A stretch of 64,000 bases of DNA from Oceanobacillus polygoni (GCF_008304605.1 NZ_PIJY01000033.1:107049-171048); one strand, 5' to 3'; shown: positions 1-8,995, numbered from the stretch's first letter. The notes: generated by a model not told the origin, from the sequence alone. Translations and numbers: made by a program.

Positions 1-1
1 A

Positions 2-469
2 TTTCGTGAAGCAGGAAATGTGCACGAGCCTGAGCATGATGGAACAGCAGAATGGAATGTGTTTTGGGACCCTGAGGCAGCCGCTCGTGTATGGGATACC
101 AGCATAGAAATTGATTTAGTGGCGCTTGAAAGTACAAACCAAGTACCGCTAACTTTAGATGTACGTGAGCGTTGGGCTGAAGAACGCAAATACCTGGGTG
201 TTGATTTTCTTGGACAATGTTATGCAATGGTACCACCACTTGTTCACTTTTCAACGAACTCTACGTACTACCTGTGGGATGTGTTAACAACCGTATTTGT
301 TGGCAATCCTGAACTTGTGAAAGTACAAACCATTAACAGCATTGTACACACAGACGGTTCAAGCCAAGGCCGTACAGTTGAAACTGCTGATGGACGACCT
401 GTGAATGTCGTTTATGATGTGAATCGCGATGGGTTCTTTGATTATATGACTGAATTAGCAAAAAAGTAA
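2..469 (+). CDS. Nucleoside hydrolase (IUNH family), C-terminal part
   Basis: The reading frame is already open at base 2, so the N-terminal half lies outside the window and the GTG at 20 is internal. The visible part reads GNVHEPEHDGTAEWN and then WDPEAAARVW. This is the family motif in which a conserved Glu/Asn pair lies next to the ribose pocket, followed by DPEAA. Nucleoside hydrolases cleave the N-glycosidic bond of ribonucleosides to give base and ribose. The gene ends 16 bases before a second hydrolase, and a CNT permease follows, so the three probably form a salvage operon. The Asp-rich calcium-binding N-terminus cannot be checked here. Confidence 0.85.
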   Translation, partial: FREAGNVHEPEHDGTAEWNVFWDPEAAARVWDTSIEIDLVALESTNQVPLTLDVRERWAEERKYLGVDFLGQCYAMVPPLVHFSTNSTYYLWDVLTTVFVGNPELVKVQTINSIVHTDGSSQGRTVETADGRPVNVVYDVNRDGFFDYMTELAKK

Positions 470-485
470 TAGAGGGGACTTCTAA

Positions 486-1442
486 ATGTTAGACAAAAAA
501 CGAGTTATTATTGATACCGATACAGCTGGTGACGATACGATTGCCATATTAACCGCGCTTCATTATTTCCAAGTAGAAGGCATTATGATTACTGGTGGCA
601 ATGTTCAATTTGATCAGCAGGTTGAAAATGCACTTTATACCGTTCAAGTAGCAGGAAAGAGTGGACAAGTTCCAGTATACAAAGGACATGAGCGTCCATT
701 AATGGGGCTTGGTAAAAATGAACATCGTACAGTTGAAGATGTTCATGGTAAAGACGGTATGGGGGATTCGTTTTTTGAAAAAGCGGTCCAATCTCCTGCA
801 GAAGGACATGCAGTAGATTTTCTTATTGAAACAGTTCACAACAACCCTGGAGAGGTCTATTTATTAGCGATTGCACCGCTAACGAATATTGCGATGGCGA
901 TTAAAAAGGATCCAACCATCGTTCCAAAGATTCCTCATCTCTACATTATGGGTGGCACAAATAATGCGTTAGGAAATATTACTCCGAGCGCAGAGTACAA
1001 TTTCTTCGTTGATCCTGAAGCTGCGAAAATTGTACTTCACTCAGGTATCCCAATGACAATGGTTGGTTGGGAAATGTGCACGCAATATTCCATTATGGAC
1101 GATAACGATCATAAGACAATAGAGGGTTTAACGACAAGTGGGTCGCAATTTTTTAAAGATATCAATAAAGTTGTGATGGAATTTAATAAAAGTGTTCACA
1201 AATTAAACGGCACAACACACCCAGATACATTACTGGCTGCTGTTGCAGCAAATGAAAAAATTATGACAAAATCAAATCTATATCATGTAGATGTTGAAAC
1301 AATAGGTGAACTAACAAAAGGTTACAGTCTTGTTGATGTTAATAATCGTTTGGATCGTACAAAAAATGTTCGGGTTTGTGAAGAGATTGATCGGAATGCA
1401 TTCAAAGAAATGCTAATCGAGGTATTGCGTTCGATAAAGTGA
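486..1442 (+). CDS. Nucleoside hydrolase (IUNH family)
   Basis: 318 aa, the usual family length. The N-terminal calcium and ribose-binding motif DTDTAGDD is at residues 10-17, and the second family motif (PSAEYNFFVDPEAA) is in the middle. It should hydrolyse nucleosides to free base plus ribose in the cytoplasm. The start is ATG at 486 with GAGGGGA just upstream. It follows another hydrolase by 16 bases and precedes a concentrative nucleoside transporter, which supports nucleoside scavenging. Substrate preference (inosine, uridine or other) cannot be read from sequence alone. Confidence 0.9.
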   Translation: MLDKKRVIIDTDTAGDDTIAILTALHYFQVEGIMITGGNVQFDQQVENALYTVQVAGKSGQVPVYKGHERPLMGLGKNEHRTVEDVHGKDGMGDSFFEKAVQSPAEGHAVDFLIETVHNNPGEVYLLAIAPLTNIAMAIKKDPTIVPKIPHLYIMGGTNNALGNITPSAEYNFFVDPEAAKIVLHSGIPMTMVGWEMCTQYSIMDDNDHKTIEGLTTSGSQFFKDINKVVMEFNKSVHKLNGTTHPDTLLAAVAANEKIMTKSNLYHVDVETIGELTKGYSLVDVNNRLDRTKNVRVCEEIDRNAFKEMLIEVLRSIK

Positions 1443-1487
1443 AACTTAATTTAATTCGGGATAAATTAACAGTCTGATTGTAAAAAT

Positions 1488-1527
1488 GAGGAGAGGCGGT
1501 TTCTAAGCCTCCTCCCTCTTTAATTCT
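1488..1527 (+). terminator. Possible attenuating hairpin before the nucleoside transporter
   Basis: GAGGC at 1493-1497 pairs with GCCTC at 1507-1511 and is followed by CCTCCCTCTTTAATTCT. The stem is short and the T-tract imperfect. It may only reduce read-through from the hydrolase genes into the transporter. Confidence 0.35.
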
Positions 1528-1560
1528 ATGTCATTCGACAATGAAAGAAAGGAAAAGTTT

Positions 1561-2775
1561 ATGCAATATATTTGGGGAATAATAGGAATTATAGGTATTT
1601 TTTTAATAGCATTAGCTTTTTCTAGACATCGTAAAGCAATTAATCCGAGAACCGTCATTGGCGCATTTGCTTTTCAGTTCGTTTTTGCTTTAATGGTTTT
1701 GAAATGGGAATTTGGAAAAAAGATTCTCGAGTATATTTCAATGTTTGTCCAAAAAGTCATTGACTCTTCCAATGCTGGAATTCAGTTCTTGTTCGGAGGG
1801 ATACTAGGCGCAGAAAATGCAGGTTTTACCTTTGCCTTACAAGTGTTACCCATTATCATCTTCTTTTCTTCATTAATATCAGTTCTCTATTATTTTGGGA
1901 TCATGCAGTGGGCAACTAAAATCATTGGTGGATTATTAGCAAGAGTACTAAAAACGAGTGAAACTGAATCTATGTCGGCATCTGCGAACATTTTTCTAGG
2001 TCCGACGGAAGCCCCGTTAGTTATCAAACCTTATATTGAAAATATGACCAAATCAGAGCTATTTGCTGTTATGGTAGGAGGACTCGCGTGTGTTTCAGGT
2101 TCAGTTCTAGGTGGATATGCCATGATGGGAGTTCCTTTAGAATATTTGTTAGCTGCCGCTTTTATGGGAGCTCCGGCAGGATTGTTATTAGCTAAGATAA
2201 TCATTCCAGAAACAGAAAAACAAAATAACGTTGAACGTGTTCAGATGATCAAAGACACTGAGTCAAAGAATGTAATTGATGCAGCTGCTAGTGGAGCGAC
2301 AGAGGGTTTGAAAATTGCCGCAGGTGTTGGGGCGCTATTACTTGCATTCATTTCTCTTATATTTTTGCTTAATATAATTATTGGTTCGATTGGCGGAATT
2401 TTTGGGTTTGGGACGTTAACTCTAGAACAAATCTTAGGCTATGTGTTTTCACCGCTTGCCTTGCTTATCGGTGTTCCATGGGATGAAGCACTGACGGCAG
2501 GTTCCTTTATAGGTCAGAAGTTTGTATTAAACGAATTTGTAGCTTATACTGCTTTTGCTCCAGAGATTGCGAATCTGTCTCCTAAAAGTGTTGTTATTAT
2601 TAGCTTTGCACTTTGTGGATTTGCCAATCTGGGTGCGATGGCTCTTATTATCGGTGGATTAGGAGGAATTGCACCTTCAAGAAGACAGGATATTGCAGAG
2701 ATGGGTTTACGAGCAATAGTTGCGGCAACATTAGCTAATCTATTAAGTGCAGCGATTGCTGGGATGCTTATTTAG
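1561..2775 (+). CDS. nupC: Concentrative nucleoside transporter (NupC/CNT family)
   Basis: 404 aa integral membrane protein with about ten hydrophobic segments. CNT marks are visible: GPTEAPLVIKPY in the central region (the family usually has GQTEAPL) and the NEFVAY segment near residue 330. The family imports nucleosides in symport with protons or sodium. I chose ATG 1561 because AGAAAGGA lies 8 bases upstream. The longer frame from 1528 has no ribosome site. It sits behind two nucleoside hydrolases, so imported nucleosides would be cleaved directly. A strong terminator follows at 2795. Confidence 0.88.
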   Translation: MQYIWGIIGIIGIFLIALAFSRHRKAINPRTVIGAFAFQFVFALMVLKWEFGKKILEYISMFVQKVIDSSNAGIQFLFGGILGAENAGFTFALQVLPIIIFFSSLISVLYYFGIMQWATKIIGGLLARVLKTSETESMSASANIFLGPTEAPLVIKPYIENMTKSELFAVMVGGLACVSGSVLGGYAMMGVPLEYLLAAAFMGAPAGLLLAKIIIPETEKQNNVERVQMIKDTESKNVIDAAASGATEGLKIAAGVGALLLAFISLIFLLNIIIGSIGGIFGFGTLTLEQILGYVFSPLALLIGVPWDEALTAGSFIGQKFVLNEFVAYTAFAPEIANLSPKSVVIISFALCGFANLGAMALIIGGLGGIAPSRRQDIAEMGLRAIVAATLANLLSAAIAGMLI

Positions 2776-2794
2776 ACAGAAGATTCTCCTGTCG

Positions 2795-2845
2795 CAAAAA
2801 AATAGAGCCTAGGTGATCTTTATGATTACCTAGGCTCTATTTTTA
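2795..2845. terminator. Bidirectional rho-independent terminator
   Basis: Arms AATAGAGCCTAGGT and ACCTAGGCTCTATT form a long perfect stem flanked by A-rich and T-rich runs. It therefore serves both the nucleoside transporter on the plus strand and the convergent nitroreductase gene. Confidence 0.9.
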
Positions 2846-2889
2846 GCATATTGCGTGACTTTGAGTCTAACGCTCTTCATTAAGCAAAA

Positions 2890-3489
2890 TTATTTATCAA
2901 AAACTTTTACTTGAACATCTGCATCGATATGTTCTTTTTCGCCAGCTTCTTGTTCAACTGAACCAAATGGCATTTGGGCAAGCATTTCGTATGATTCTGG
3001 TAGATTGAACATTTCTTTAGTTCCTTTATCGAAACCTTGTTCATAGCCCACGTTAAAGTGTTGTAAGCTTGCGCCTAAGCCCATTTCTGTAAGAGCTAAC
3101 CAAATAGCGTATTGTGCGTTCGCATTGTTGTTTTGTTTGTAAGCTTCTTCACGGACTCCTTGTGCAGGCATTTCTTTAACTGCATCCGTATCTTCAAAGA
3201 ATAGAACTGTGCCTATTCCATTTTTTGAGCCTGTTATAATTCCTGACATCATATCCCACATTTGTCCTTCAAGAACATCTTTTTGAACATCATAAATGTG
3301 ATTCCAGAATTTATCGTTTGCTTCATCGAATAATACAACAACACGTGTTGTTTGGCTGTTGAAAGCTGTAGGTACTTGTTTAACAACCTCGCGAACTCTA
3401 TCCGTAATTTCCTTTTTTGAATACTGGCTATCAGTTCCTAATACGTAAATCGAACGGCGTTTTTCTACTAAATTTACAAATGTTGACAT
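2890..3489 (-). CDS. Nitroreductase-family oxidoreductase
   Basis: 199 aa flavin-type nitroreductase with the N-terminal VEKRRSIY motif typical of FMN binding, PTAFNSQTTR near residue 40 and GASLQHFN near residue 140. The spacing fits the subgroup that includes the fungal fatty-acid-repression proteins Frm2/Hbn1 and their bacterial relatives. It likely reduces nitro compounds or quinones with NAD(P)H. The start is ATG at 3489, with AAAGGAGA 6 bases upstream; the frame could begin at TTG 3495 but that start is poorly spaced. The upstream region carries phased TGTC repeats and a perfect inverted repeat, suggesting tight control. Confidence 0.87.
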   Translation of the reverse strand: MSTFVNLVEKRRSIYVLGTDSQYSKKEITDRVREVVKQVPTAFNSQTTRVVVLFDEANDKFWNHIYDVQKDVLEGQMWDMMSGIITGSKNGIGTVLFFEDTDAVKEMPAQGVREEAYKQNNNANAQYAIWLALTEMGLGASLQHFNVGYEQGFDKGTKEMFNLPESYEMLAQMPFGSVEQEAGEKEHIDADVQVKVFDK

Positions 3490-3520
3490 AAACAATCTCC
3501 TTTAATTTGAAATATTTATT

Positions 3521-3554
3521 TGTCTTTTCTTGTCCTTTTTTGTCTTACAATGTC
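3521..3554 (-). promoter_or_regulatory. Four TGTC direct repeats at exact 10-bp spacing
   Basis: TGTC occurs at 3521, 3531, 3541 and 3551 (GACA on the gene strand), one per helical turn, 32 to 65 bases upstream of the nitroreductase start. This looks like a direct-repeat operator or UP-type element. No regulator is identified. Confidence 0.45.
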
Positions 3555-3607
3555 ATAACAACTTTTATAGTGGAGAATAATTAAAACCGCAAATCAAAAT
3601 TAGTCAA

Positions 3608-3632
3608 TTTAGTTTCATTATGTGAAACTAAA
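3608..3632. promoter_or_regulatory. Perfect inverted repeat, candidate operator
   Basis: Arms TTTAGTTTCA and TGAAACTAAA are exact reverse complements around the 5-base spacer TTATG. It lies in the divergent region between the nitroreductase and the deacetylase-like gene. The size fits a dimeric winged-helix or TetR-type repressor site. The regulator is unknown. Confidence 0.55.
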
Positions 3633-3787
3633 TGTATGCTTAAAATAAAACTTATTTAGACCCCCTAATACTCTATTTCTTATTTTTCATAAAAACTGTA
3701 ATGGGAGCATTTGGTTGTTACTTGTTATGACGATAAATGATTAGGATTAAATAGGGAATACTACTGTAAAAAGTGAGGGGTGTGTTC

Positions 3788-4567
3788 ATGAAAGTATTGA
3801 TTTGCAGTTTCTTGCTACTTTTTTCTTTTATTCCACAAGGTTTTGCAGCAACTTCTACTATACCTAAAAATGAGTTAGCCATTGTCATTGATGACTTGGG
3901 TAATGATATGAGGGGAACAGAAGAAATGCTTAAGCTTCCGATTAAACTAACTGTAGCCGTTATGCCATTTATGCCGACAACAAAAGAAGATGCGGAATTG
4001 GCACATCATTATGGTCATGAAGTGATTCTTCATTTGCCCATGGAGCCGAAAAGGGGTAAGAAATCCTGGCTTGGACCAGGGGCAATCACAACGGATCTAA
4101 GTGATGATGAAATCAGAAAGCGGGTAGAAGACGCTATTCAGGATATCCCCCATCTTGTAGGTGTCAATCATCATATGGGTTCGAAGGTGACAGAAGACGA
4201 AAGAGTGATGAGAATTGTTCTTGAAGTAATTAAGGAAAACGGCCTTTACTACCTTGATAGCATGACCTCAAGTAAAAGCGTTGTTGGAAAGCTAGCCCAA
4301 GAAATGAATGTCCCCTATTTAGAAAATAATTTGTTTTTTGATGAAATTTACACAATAGGACATATTTCAAAGCAAGCCAATTTATTAGCGGAAAAAATAA
4401 TGGACAATGAACAACTGATAGCGATCGGACATGTTGGAATTACAGGACCGAATATGGTTAATGTGTTAAAAGAATTCATTCCTATTTATGAAGAAAAAGC
4501 AGAGATTGTTCAAATTTCGGACTTAATTGAGGAGTATAAATTACTAGAAACAATTCATGACAGGTAG
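3788..4567 (+). CDS. Divergent polysaccharide deacetylase family protein (YibQ-like)
   Basis: About 259 aa with an N-terminal signal peptide ending near GFAA, so secreted or membrane-anchored. It has the features of the YibQ/divergent polysaccharide deacetylase group: AIVIDDLGND near residue 32, HLPMEP, GVNHHMGS and IGHVG near the end. Members share the NodB-type barrel, but their substrate is poorly known. I chose ATG 3788 because GTGAGGGG precedes it by 7 bases; the frame also opens at GTG 3773, which overlaps that site. It is divergent from the nitroreductase and appears monocistronic. Confidence 0.85.
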   Translation: MKVLICSFLLLFSFIPQGFAATSTIPKNELAIVIDDLGNDMRGTEEMLKLPIKLTVAVMPFMPTTKEDAELAHHYGHEVILHLPMEPKRGKKSWLGPGAITTDLSDDEIRKRVEDAIQDIPHLVGVNHHMGSKVTEDERVMRIVLEVIKENGLYYLDSMTSSKSVVGKLAQEMNVPYLENNLFFDEIYTIGHISKQANLLAEKIMDNEQLIAIGHVGITGPNMVNVLKEFIPIYEEKAEIVQISDLIEEYKLLETIHDR

Positions 4568-4649
4568 AAATTCCATGTGGAGGAGAAGCCGTTCCGATTC
4601 TAAAAGGCAGTTATTGAAGGGCCCAGCAGATTACAATAGACCTCTAGAA

Positions 4650-4684
4650 AAAACGAGAAAAGGAAATCCTTCTCTCGTTTTTCA
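4650..4684. terminator. Bidirectional terminator between deacetylase and DUF2339 genes
   Basis: AACGAGA and TCTCGTT arms, with an AAGG/CCTT inner pairing, are flanked by A-run and T-run. The hairpin reaches the stop codon of the minus-strand gene. Confidence 0.8.
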
Positions 4685-6424
4685 TTTTTCTTCATCATGT
4701 TTGTTATAAAAAAACCTGGACATAAACACTCCTATCGTTCCTAAACCAATAAATAATATTGCTCTTATCAAAATAGAAACCGATGGCAAGTCAAAGAATA
4801 TTAGCTTCATTAAGGTGACGAATATCCATACGATACCAAATATTCTTACCCGTTTATTTTCCCGCAGGATTCCATAAAACACAAATCCGATAGAGAGTAA
4901 TCCCCACACGAGCGATACACCCATATTTTGAATACTATCAGAATAATGATCCAGGATTACATTGGTAAGCGTCGTTGCGAACATGATTATGGTGAACACG
5001 ATATATGATCCAAATCCATTAACAAGCAATTGATGGTTTTTGAGTTTATCGTGGTACTGAGAAGTTAACTGCAAGAATCCAACGAGTACACCTAATAATA
5101 GGAGCATTTCTAATGTTTCCATCGACCACACGTTTTCCATATAAGCGGATTCGATGAATATGAGAATGGAACTAATGAATAACAAGAAAATGGAAGATGC
5201 TCGTTGTAATTTGCTCGGAATGTGTATACCCATATAATAAACGACTAAAGATTCCAGAAGAAACACGATTTTCAATTGTTCAAACTCAAGCACAGCAATA
5301 AAGAATAAGGTCAATGAGAATAACCCAATGGAACTGAATACGGATAATTTCACTTTTTTGTTTGCTGTGTAGCATAAATAAGAAAGAATTCCGTACAATA
5401 TCGCCATTCCTAATAAAACGTAATCATAGATGGAACCGAATTCGTTAAAGTGTCTTAGCCAAGTATTATAATCATCCTCATAAATATAAACATCAAAGCT
5501 GTTATATAGCCATAAAAGAGTCAGTAAGAAACTGGTGAATAGTAGAGGCAACTCTTTCTTTTTAAATAAATTCCATTTATATGCTGCAACTAACAAGACA
5601 GCATGTTGGATGAAAATAGCTACAGCTATCACTTGTACTAGGGATAATGATTTTTCTATAGGTAGCAATAACGATGACAGATTCTGATAAGCCAAATAAG
5701 TTACGTGTAATAATAATGTAGAAATATAGAATAATTTAAGATATCTCTCTTTCATTGAAATAACTAATAAACTCATAAATAAGACGAATTCATACAAGAC
5801 GAATAAATACATGTTATTTGCTTGCCCATCCAATAAAAATGGCATCAAATACCCTGCAAATCCCATAAAAATGGTTAATTCTTGGGACCTGTGTCGGTAA
5901 CTTAAATAAATACCTATTCCAACCCACAATAAATTTAATAGAACAGATCCTGCTACAGGTATTAGGCCGTATAGTACATGACCTGCAAATGTTGTTAACA
6001 TGAGCAAGGATATGGACCCACCTAACAGAACTAAACCTAACGTCCTCCTTTTACGATTGAATTGTTTCTCGCCTAATACGAACAAAACAATAGCTGTTAG
6101 ATACCCGATAAAAATGCGAACTGGCTCTGTAATGACATTATTATCAATGGCTGCCTTAAAAGCCCAAACTACACCAATTAACAAAACAACCATAAAGATG
6201 CGTGGTAGCCAAATACGGCCAATTTGTTTTTCCCAATCGACATTTTGTTTCGGTATCGGTTTATACGTCTCTTTAGGCTTCGGTTTTATTTCCCTGATGG
6301 CATTTTCTTCTTGGATATTATTTACGCTCTGAAGTTCTTTCTGTTTAACTCCCTTTAATAATTCTACCTCTTTTTCAAGCTTCATCATTCGCTCTTCTAA
6401 TTCCAGGATTCTTTTTTCAGACAA
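4682..6424 (-). CDS. DUF2339 family multi-pass membrane protein
   Basis: 580 aa. Residues 1-30 form a short coiled coil (heptad-rich LEERMMKLEKEVELLKG), followed by a polar linker, then roughly 16 or more hydrophobic segments to the C-terminus. The segment starting WEKQIGRIWLPRI and the GGSISLLMLTTFAGH region resemble DUF2339 proteins. The function of that family is unknown. The start is TTG at 6424 with GAGGG 7 bases upstream. No catalytic motif is visible. It stands alone between terminators, so its neighbours give no functional hint. Confidence 0.75.
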   Translation of the reverse strand: MSEKRILELEERMMKLEKEVELLKGVKQKELQSVNNIQEENAIREIKPKPKETYKPIPKQNVDWEKQIGRIWLPRIFMVVLLIGVVWAFKAAIDNNVITEPVRIFIGYLTAIVLFVLGEKQFNRKRRTLGLVLLGGSISLLMLTTFAGHVLYGLIPVAGSVLLNLLWVGIGIYLSYRHRSQELTIFMGFAGYLMPFLLDGQANNMYLFVLYEFVLFMSLLVISMKERYLKLFYISTLLLHVTYLAYQNLSSLLLPIEKSLSLVQVIAVAIFIQHAVLLVAAYKWNLFKKKELPLLFTSFLLTLLWLYNSFDVYIYEDDYNTWLRHFNEFGSIYDYVLLGMAILYGILSYLCYTANKKVKLSVFSSIGLFSLTLFFIAVLEFEQLKIVFLLESLVVYYMGIHIPSKLQRASSIFLLFISSILIFIESAYMENVWSMETLEMLLLLGVLVGFLQLTSQYHDKLKNHQLLVNGFGSYIVFTIIMFATTLTNVILDHYSDSIQNMGVSLVWGLLSIGFVFYGILRENKRVRIFGIVWIFVTLMKLIFFDLPSVSILIRAILFIGLGTIGVFMSRFFYNKHDEEK

Positions 6425-6552
6425 ATATATCCCTCATTTCTAACGTCAAATACTTTGCATACAACCATTATTTAACAATTGAATAAAATTTTCAAACAAT
6501 ATATGTATACACTTTATCAGATAGATGGTAGTACGATAAAAAATAGCTAAAA

Positions 6553-6582
6553 TTGACTAGTACTTACTAAAAATAGTATTAT
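6553..6582 (+). promoter_or_regulatory. Sigma-A-type promoter
   Basis: TTGACT at 6553-6558 and TATTAT at 6577-6582 are separated by 18 bases. It drives transcription toward the hairpin at 6632 and ychF. Confidence 0.5.
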
Positions 6583-6589
6583 ATTCTTA

Positions 6590-6666
6590 TAAAGAGATAC
6601 GAAAAACCAAAAGTAATAGGGTAAACGCGCGAAAATAGGTATACTTAGTGTACCTATTTTTGCTTT
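6590..6666 (+). ncRNA. Candidate short leader RNA or sRNA ahead of ychF
   Basis: A promoter at 6553-6582 is followed about 50 bases later by a hairpin with arms AAAATAGGTA and TACCTATTTT (6632-6660), then TGCTTTTT. The predicted transcript is about 75 nt with no reading frame. It could be an independent sRNA or a terminated leader of ychF. Nothing identifies a family. This stretch otherwise fills the gap between the DUF2339 gene and ychF. Confidence 0.35.
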
Positions 6667-6754
6667 TTACTTACTTGTATTTTTAGTTACCACTATCTAT
6701 AATTGGGGTACAAACGCGTTTATATGAATGGAATCCTTAAGGAGTGAAAGTTTA

Positions 6755-7855
6755 ATGTCTTTAACAGCAGGAATCGTAGGACTTCCGAACGTGGGAAAAT
6801 CCACGCTTTTCAATGCAATCACACAAGCTGGAGCTGAAGCAGCGAACTACCCGTTTGCAACGATCGATCCGAATGTGGGAATTGTAGAAGTACCTGACGA
6901 ACGCTTAAATAAATTAACAGAATTAGTAAAACCGAAGAAAACTGTACCAACTGCATTTGAGTTTACGGATATTGCAGGAATTGTAAAAGGTGCAAGTAAA
7001 GGGGAAGGATTAGGGAACCAATTTCTCTCCCATATTCGCCAGGTAGATGCAATTTGTCAAGTTGTCCGTTGCTTTGTCGATGAGAATATTACCCATGTAT
7101 CGGGAAAGGTTGACCCAATTGATGATATTGAAATCATTAATCTGGAATTGATTCTTGCTGATTTAGAAACGGTAAATAAACGTTTCCAACGTGTCGAAAA
7201 GCTCGCAAGACAGAAGGATAAGGAAGCGGTAATCGAGCATGACATACTTGTAACCTTAAAAGAGGGTCTGGAATCAGAAAGACCTGTAAGAGCATTGGAA
7301 TTTACAGACGAACAATGGAAAATTGTAAAAGGGTTACACTTGCTAACAAGTAAACCAACCTTATATGTAGCTAATGTAAGCGAAGATGAGGTTGCAGATC
7401 CAGATTCCAATGAAAATGTACAGAAGGTAAGAGATTATGCTGCGAAGGAAAACGCTGAAGTAATTGTTGTTTGTGCAAAAATTGAAGAAGAAATTTCCGA
7501 GCTGGATCCAGAAGAAAAAGATATGTTCCTTGACGATTTAGGAATCACAGAATCTGGTTTAGACAAGCTTATTAAAGCATCCTATAGCTTATTAGGATTA
7601 GCAACTTATTTTACTGCTGGTGAGCAAGAAGTCCGTGCATGGACATTCCGTAAGGGGATTAAAGCACCGCAAGCAGCTGGTATTATTCATACTGATTTTG
7701 AAAGAGGTTTTATTCGTGCAGAAACGGTTTCGTATTCAGATCTAGTCGATGCTGGTTCGATGGGACACGCACGGGAAAAAGGGAAGGTTCGCTTAGAGGG
7801 GAAGGAATATATCGTTCAAGATGGCGATGTTATCCACTTCCGCTTTAACGTATAA
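6755..7855 (+). CDS. ychF: Ribosome-binding ATPase YchF
   Basis: 366 aa, the standard family length when started at ATG 6755 (AAGGAG 10 bases upstream). The frame is open from 6728, but that adds nine residues without family support. G1 motif GLPNVGKST is at residues 9-17. The usual NKxD is replaced by NVSE, the NxxE signature that gives this Obg-family protein ATP preference. A C-terminal TGS domain ends with DGDVIHFRFNV. It binds ribosomes and affects stress responses. It directly precedes the rpsF operon, as in other Bacillaceae. Confidence 0.97.
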   Translation: MSLTAGIVGLPNVGKSTLFNAITQAGAEAANYPFATIDPNVGIVEVPDERLNKLTELVKPKKTVPTAFEFTDIAGIVKGASKGEGLGNQFLSHIRQVDAICQVVRCFVDENITHVSGKVDPIDDIEIINLELILADLETVNKRFQRVEKLARQKDKEAVIEHDILVTLKEGLESERPVRALEFTDEQWKIVKGLHLLTSKPTLYVANVSEDEVADPDSNENVQKVRDYAAKENAEVIVVCAKIEEEISELDPEEKDMFLDDLGITESGLDKLIKASYSLLGLATYFTAGEQEVRAWTFRKGIKAPQAAGIIHTDFERGFIRAETVSYSDLVDAGSMGHAREKGKVRLEGKEYIVQDGDVIHFRFNV

Positions 7856-7933
7856 GTATAAGATTTAACAGAATAATGGTAGCAAAAAATAGGATAATTA
7901 ACTAAGAACGTACAATTAGGCTCTCTCGAATAC

Positions 7934-7962
7934 TTGTCAAATGAAACAGGATTTGGTATAAT
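7934..7962 (+). promoter_or_regulatory. Promoter of the rpsF-ssb-rpsR operon
   Basis: TTGTCA at 7934-7939, a 17-base spacer and a perfect TATAAT at 7957-7962. It gives a leader of about 100 nt before rpsF. Confidence 0.85.
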
Positions 7963-8017
7963 ACGTTATTGTGAGTAATTAGATTATGATTATTCCTTGC
8001 TCCTATTATTTTAGAAA

Positions 8018-8062
8018 CGAGTCGCGTTTAAAATCGATGGGGGCCGCTAAGACCAAAAGGAG
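8018..8062 (+). promoter_or_regulatory. Possible S6:S18 autoregulatory leader element
   Basis: The rpsF leader contains GTCGCG, which can pair with CGC and GAC around 8046-8054, with a CCG followed closely by ACC just upstream of the AGGAGG site. Known rpsF leaders bind the S6:S18 complex through a CCG-containing bulge. The match here is by eye only. Confidence 0.3.
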
Positions 8063-8071
8063 GTGTAACGG

Positions 8072-8359
8072 ATGAGAAAATACGAAATCATGTACATCAT
8101 CCGCCCAGACATGGAAGAGGATGCTCAAACAGCTTTGATTGAGCGTTTCAACAAAATTCTAACAGATAATGGCGCGGAGATCGCAAAAGTGGAAGAAAAA
8201 GGCAAGAAGCGTCTTGCTTATGAAATCCAAGACTACCGTGATGGATATTATATTATTATCAACTTCAGCAGTGGCGAAGAAGCTGTCAATGAGTTTGACC
8301 GTCTAGCTAAGTTCTCTGATGATATTATTCGTCATATTGCAATTCGAGATGAACAATAA
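8072..8359 (+). CDS. rpsF: 30S ribosomal protein S6
   Basis: 95 aa, full length for Bacillaceae S6. It begins [16 protein letters not shown] and contains [20 protein letters not shown] and [10 protein letters not shown]6 binds the central domain of 16S rRNA as a heterodimer with S18, encoded two genes downstream. A strong ribosome site (AAGGAGGTG) precedes ATG 8072. It is first in the rpsF-ssb-rpsR operon behind a near-consensus promoter. Confidence 0.98.
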   Translation: MRKYEIMYIIRPDMEEDAQTALIERFNKILTDNGAEIAKVEEKGKKRLAYEIQDYRDGYYIIINFSSGEEAVNEFDRLAKFSDDIIRHIAIRDEQ

Positions 8360-8374
8360 TAAGGAGTGGTTCTG

Positions 8375-8890
8375 ATGTTAAATCGTGTCGTACTAGTAGG
8401 CAGGTTAACGAGGGATCCTGATTTACGTTATACACCAAATGGCGTGGCAGTCGCTAACTTTACGATTGCAGTTAATCGTCCCTTTTCTAACCAACAGGGA
8501 AATAGAGAAGCAGATTTTATTAACTGTGTCGTTTGGCGTAGACCAGCGGAAAACCTAGCAAACTTCATGAAAAAAGGTAGTTTGATTGGTGTCGATGGTC
8601 GAGTTCAAACACGTTCATTTGAAGGACAAGATGGAAAAACTGTATATGTGACTGAAATTGTTGCAGATAGTGTACAATTTTTGGAATCAAAAGGTTCTTC
8701 TTCTGGTGGACAGGATTCGCAAGGTTACCAGCAAAATAGAAATCAGAACCAATTTCAAAATCAAAATCAAAATCAATATCAACAATCAAACCAGAATCAA
8801 TATCAACCAAGTAATAATCAACCACAAGACGATCCATTTAAAAATAATGGAGAGCCTATCGATATATCAGATGATGATTTACCATTCTAG
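8375..8890 (+). CDS. ssb: Single-stranded DNA-binding protein
   Basis: 171 aa. The OB fold occupies residues 1-105 ([20 protein letters not shown] through VADSVQFLE). A Gln/Asn-rich disordered linker follows at about 112-155, then the acidic tip DISDDDLPF that recruits replication and repair partners. ATG 8375 is chosen because AAGGAGTGG lies at the right distance; the three extra in-frame codons from 8366 overlap that site. It is co-transcribed with rpsF and rpsR. The NQ-rich linker is encoded by near-repetitive AAT/CAA codons and so is prone to length change. Confidence 0.97.
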   Translation: MLNRVVLVGRLTRDPDLRYTPNGVAVANFTIAVNRPFSNQQGNREADFINCVVWRRPAENLANFMKKGSLIGVDGRVQTRSFEGQDGKTVYVTEIVADSVQFLESKGSSSGGQDSQGYQQNRNQNQFQNQNQNQYQQSNQNQYQPSNNQPQDDPFKNNGEPIDISDDDLPF

Positions 8891-8896
8891 AAAAGG

Positions 8897-8963
8897 TTGT
8901 TCAAAAAGTCCGATGGAAATGACGAAACGAAATTCTTGGTCCTCTTTATCGTCCTTTTGAACA
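8897..8963 (+). repeat. Small palindromic interspersed element, copy 1
   Basis: It begins TTGTTCAAAAAGTCCGAT and ends CGTCCTTTTGAACA, with terminal inverted complementarity. It lies between ssb and rpsR inside the operon. Related copies are at 13517 and 35114. When transcribed it would fold into a long imperfect hairpin. Confidence 0.75.
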
Positions 8964-8995
8964 CTACTAGAAAAATTTAAAAAGGAGGGTTATCA

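Noticed and set aside
1443-1560. Purine riboswitch upstream of the nucleoside transporter
   Set aside because: The aptamer core and pairing loops were looked for and not found. Only a short GC hairpin is present.
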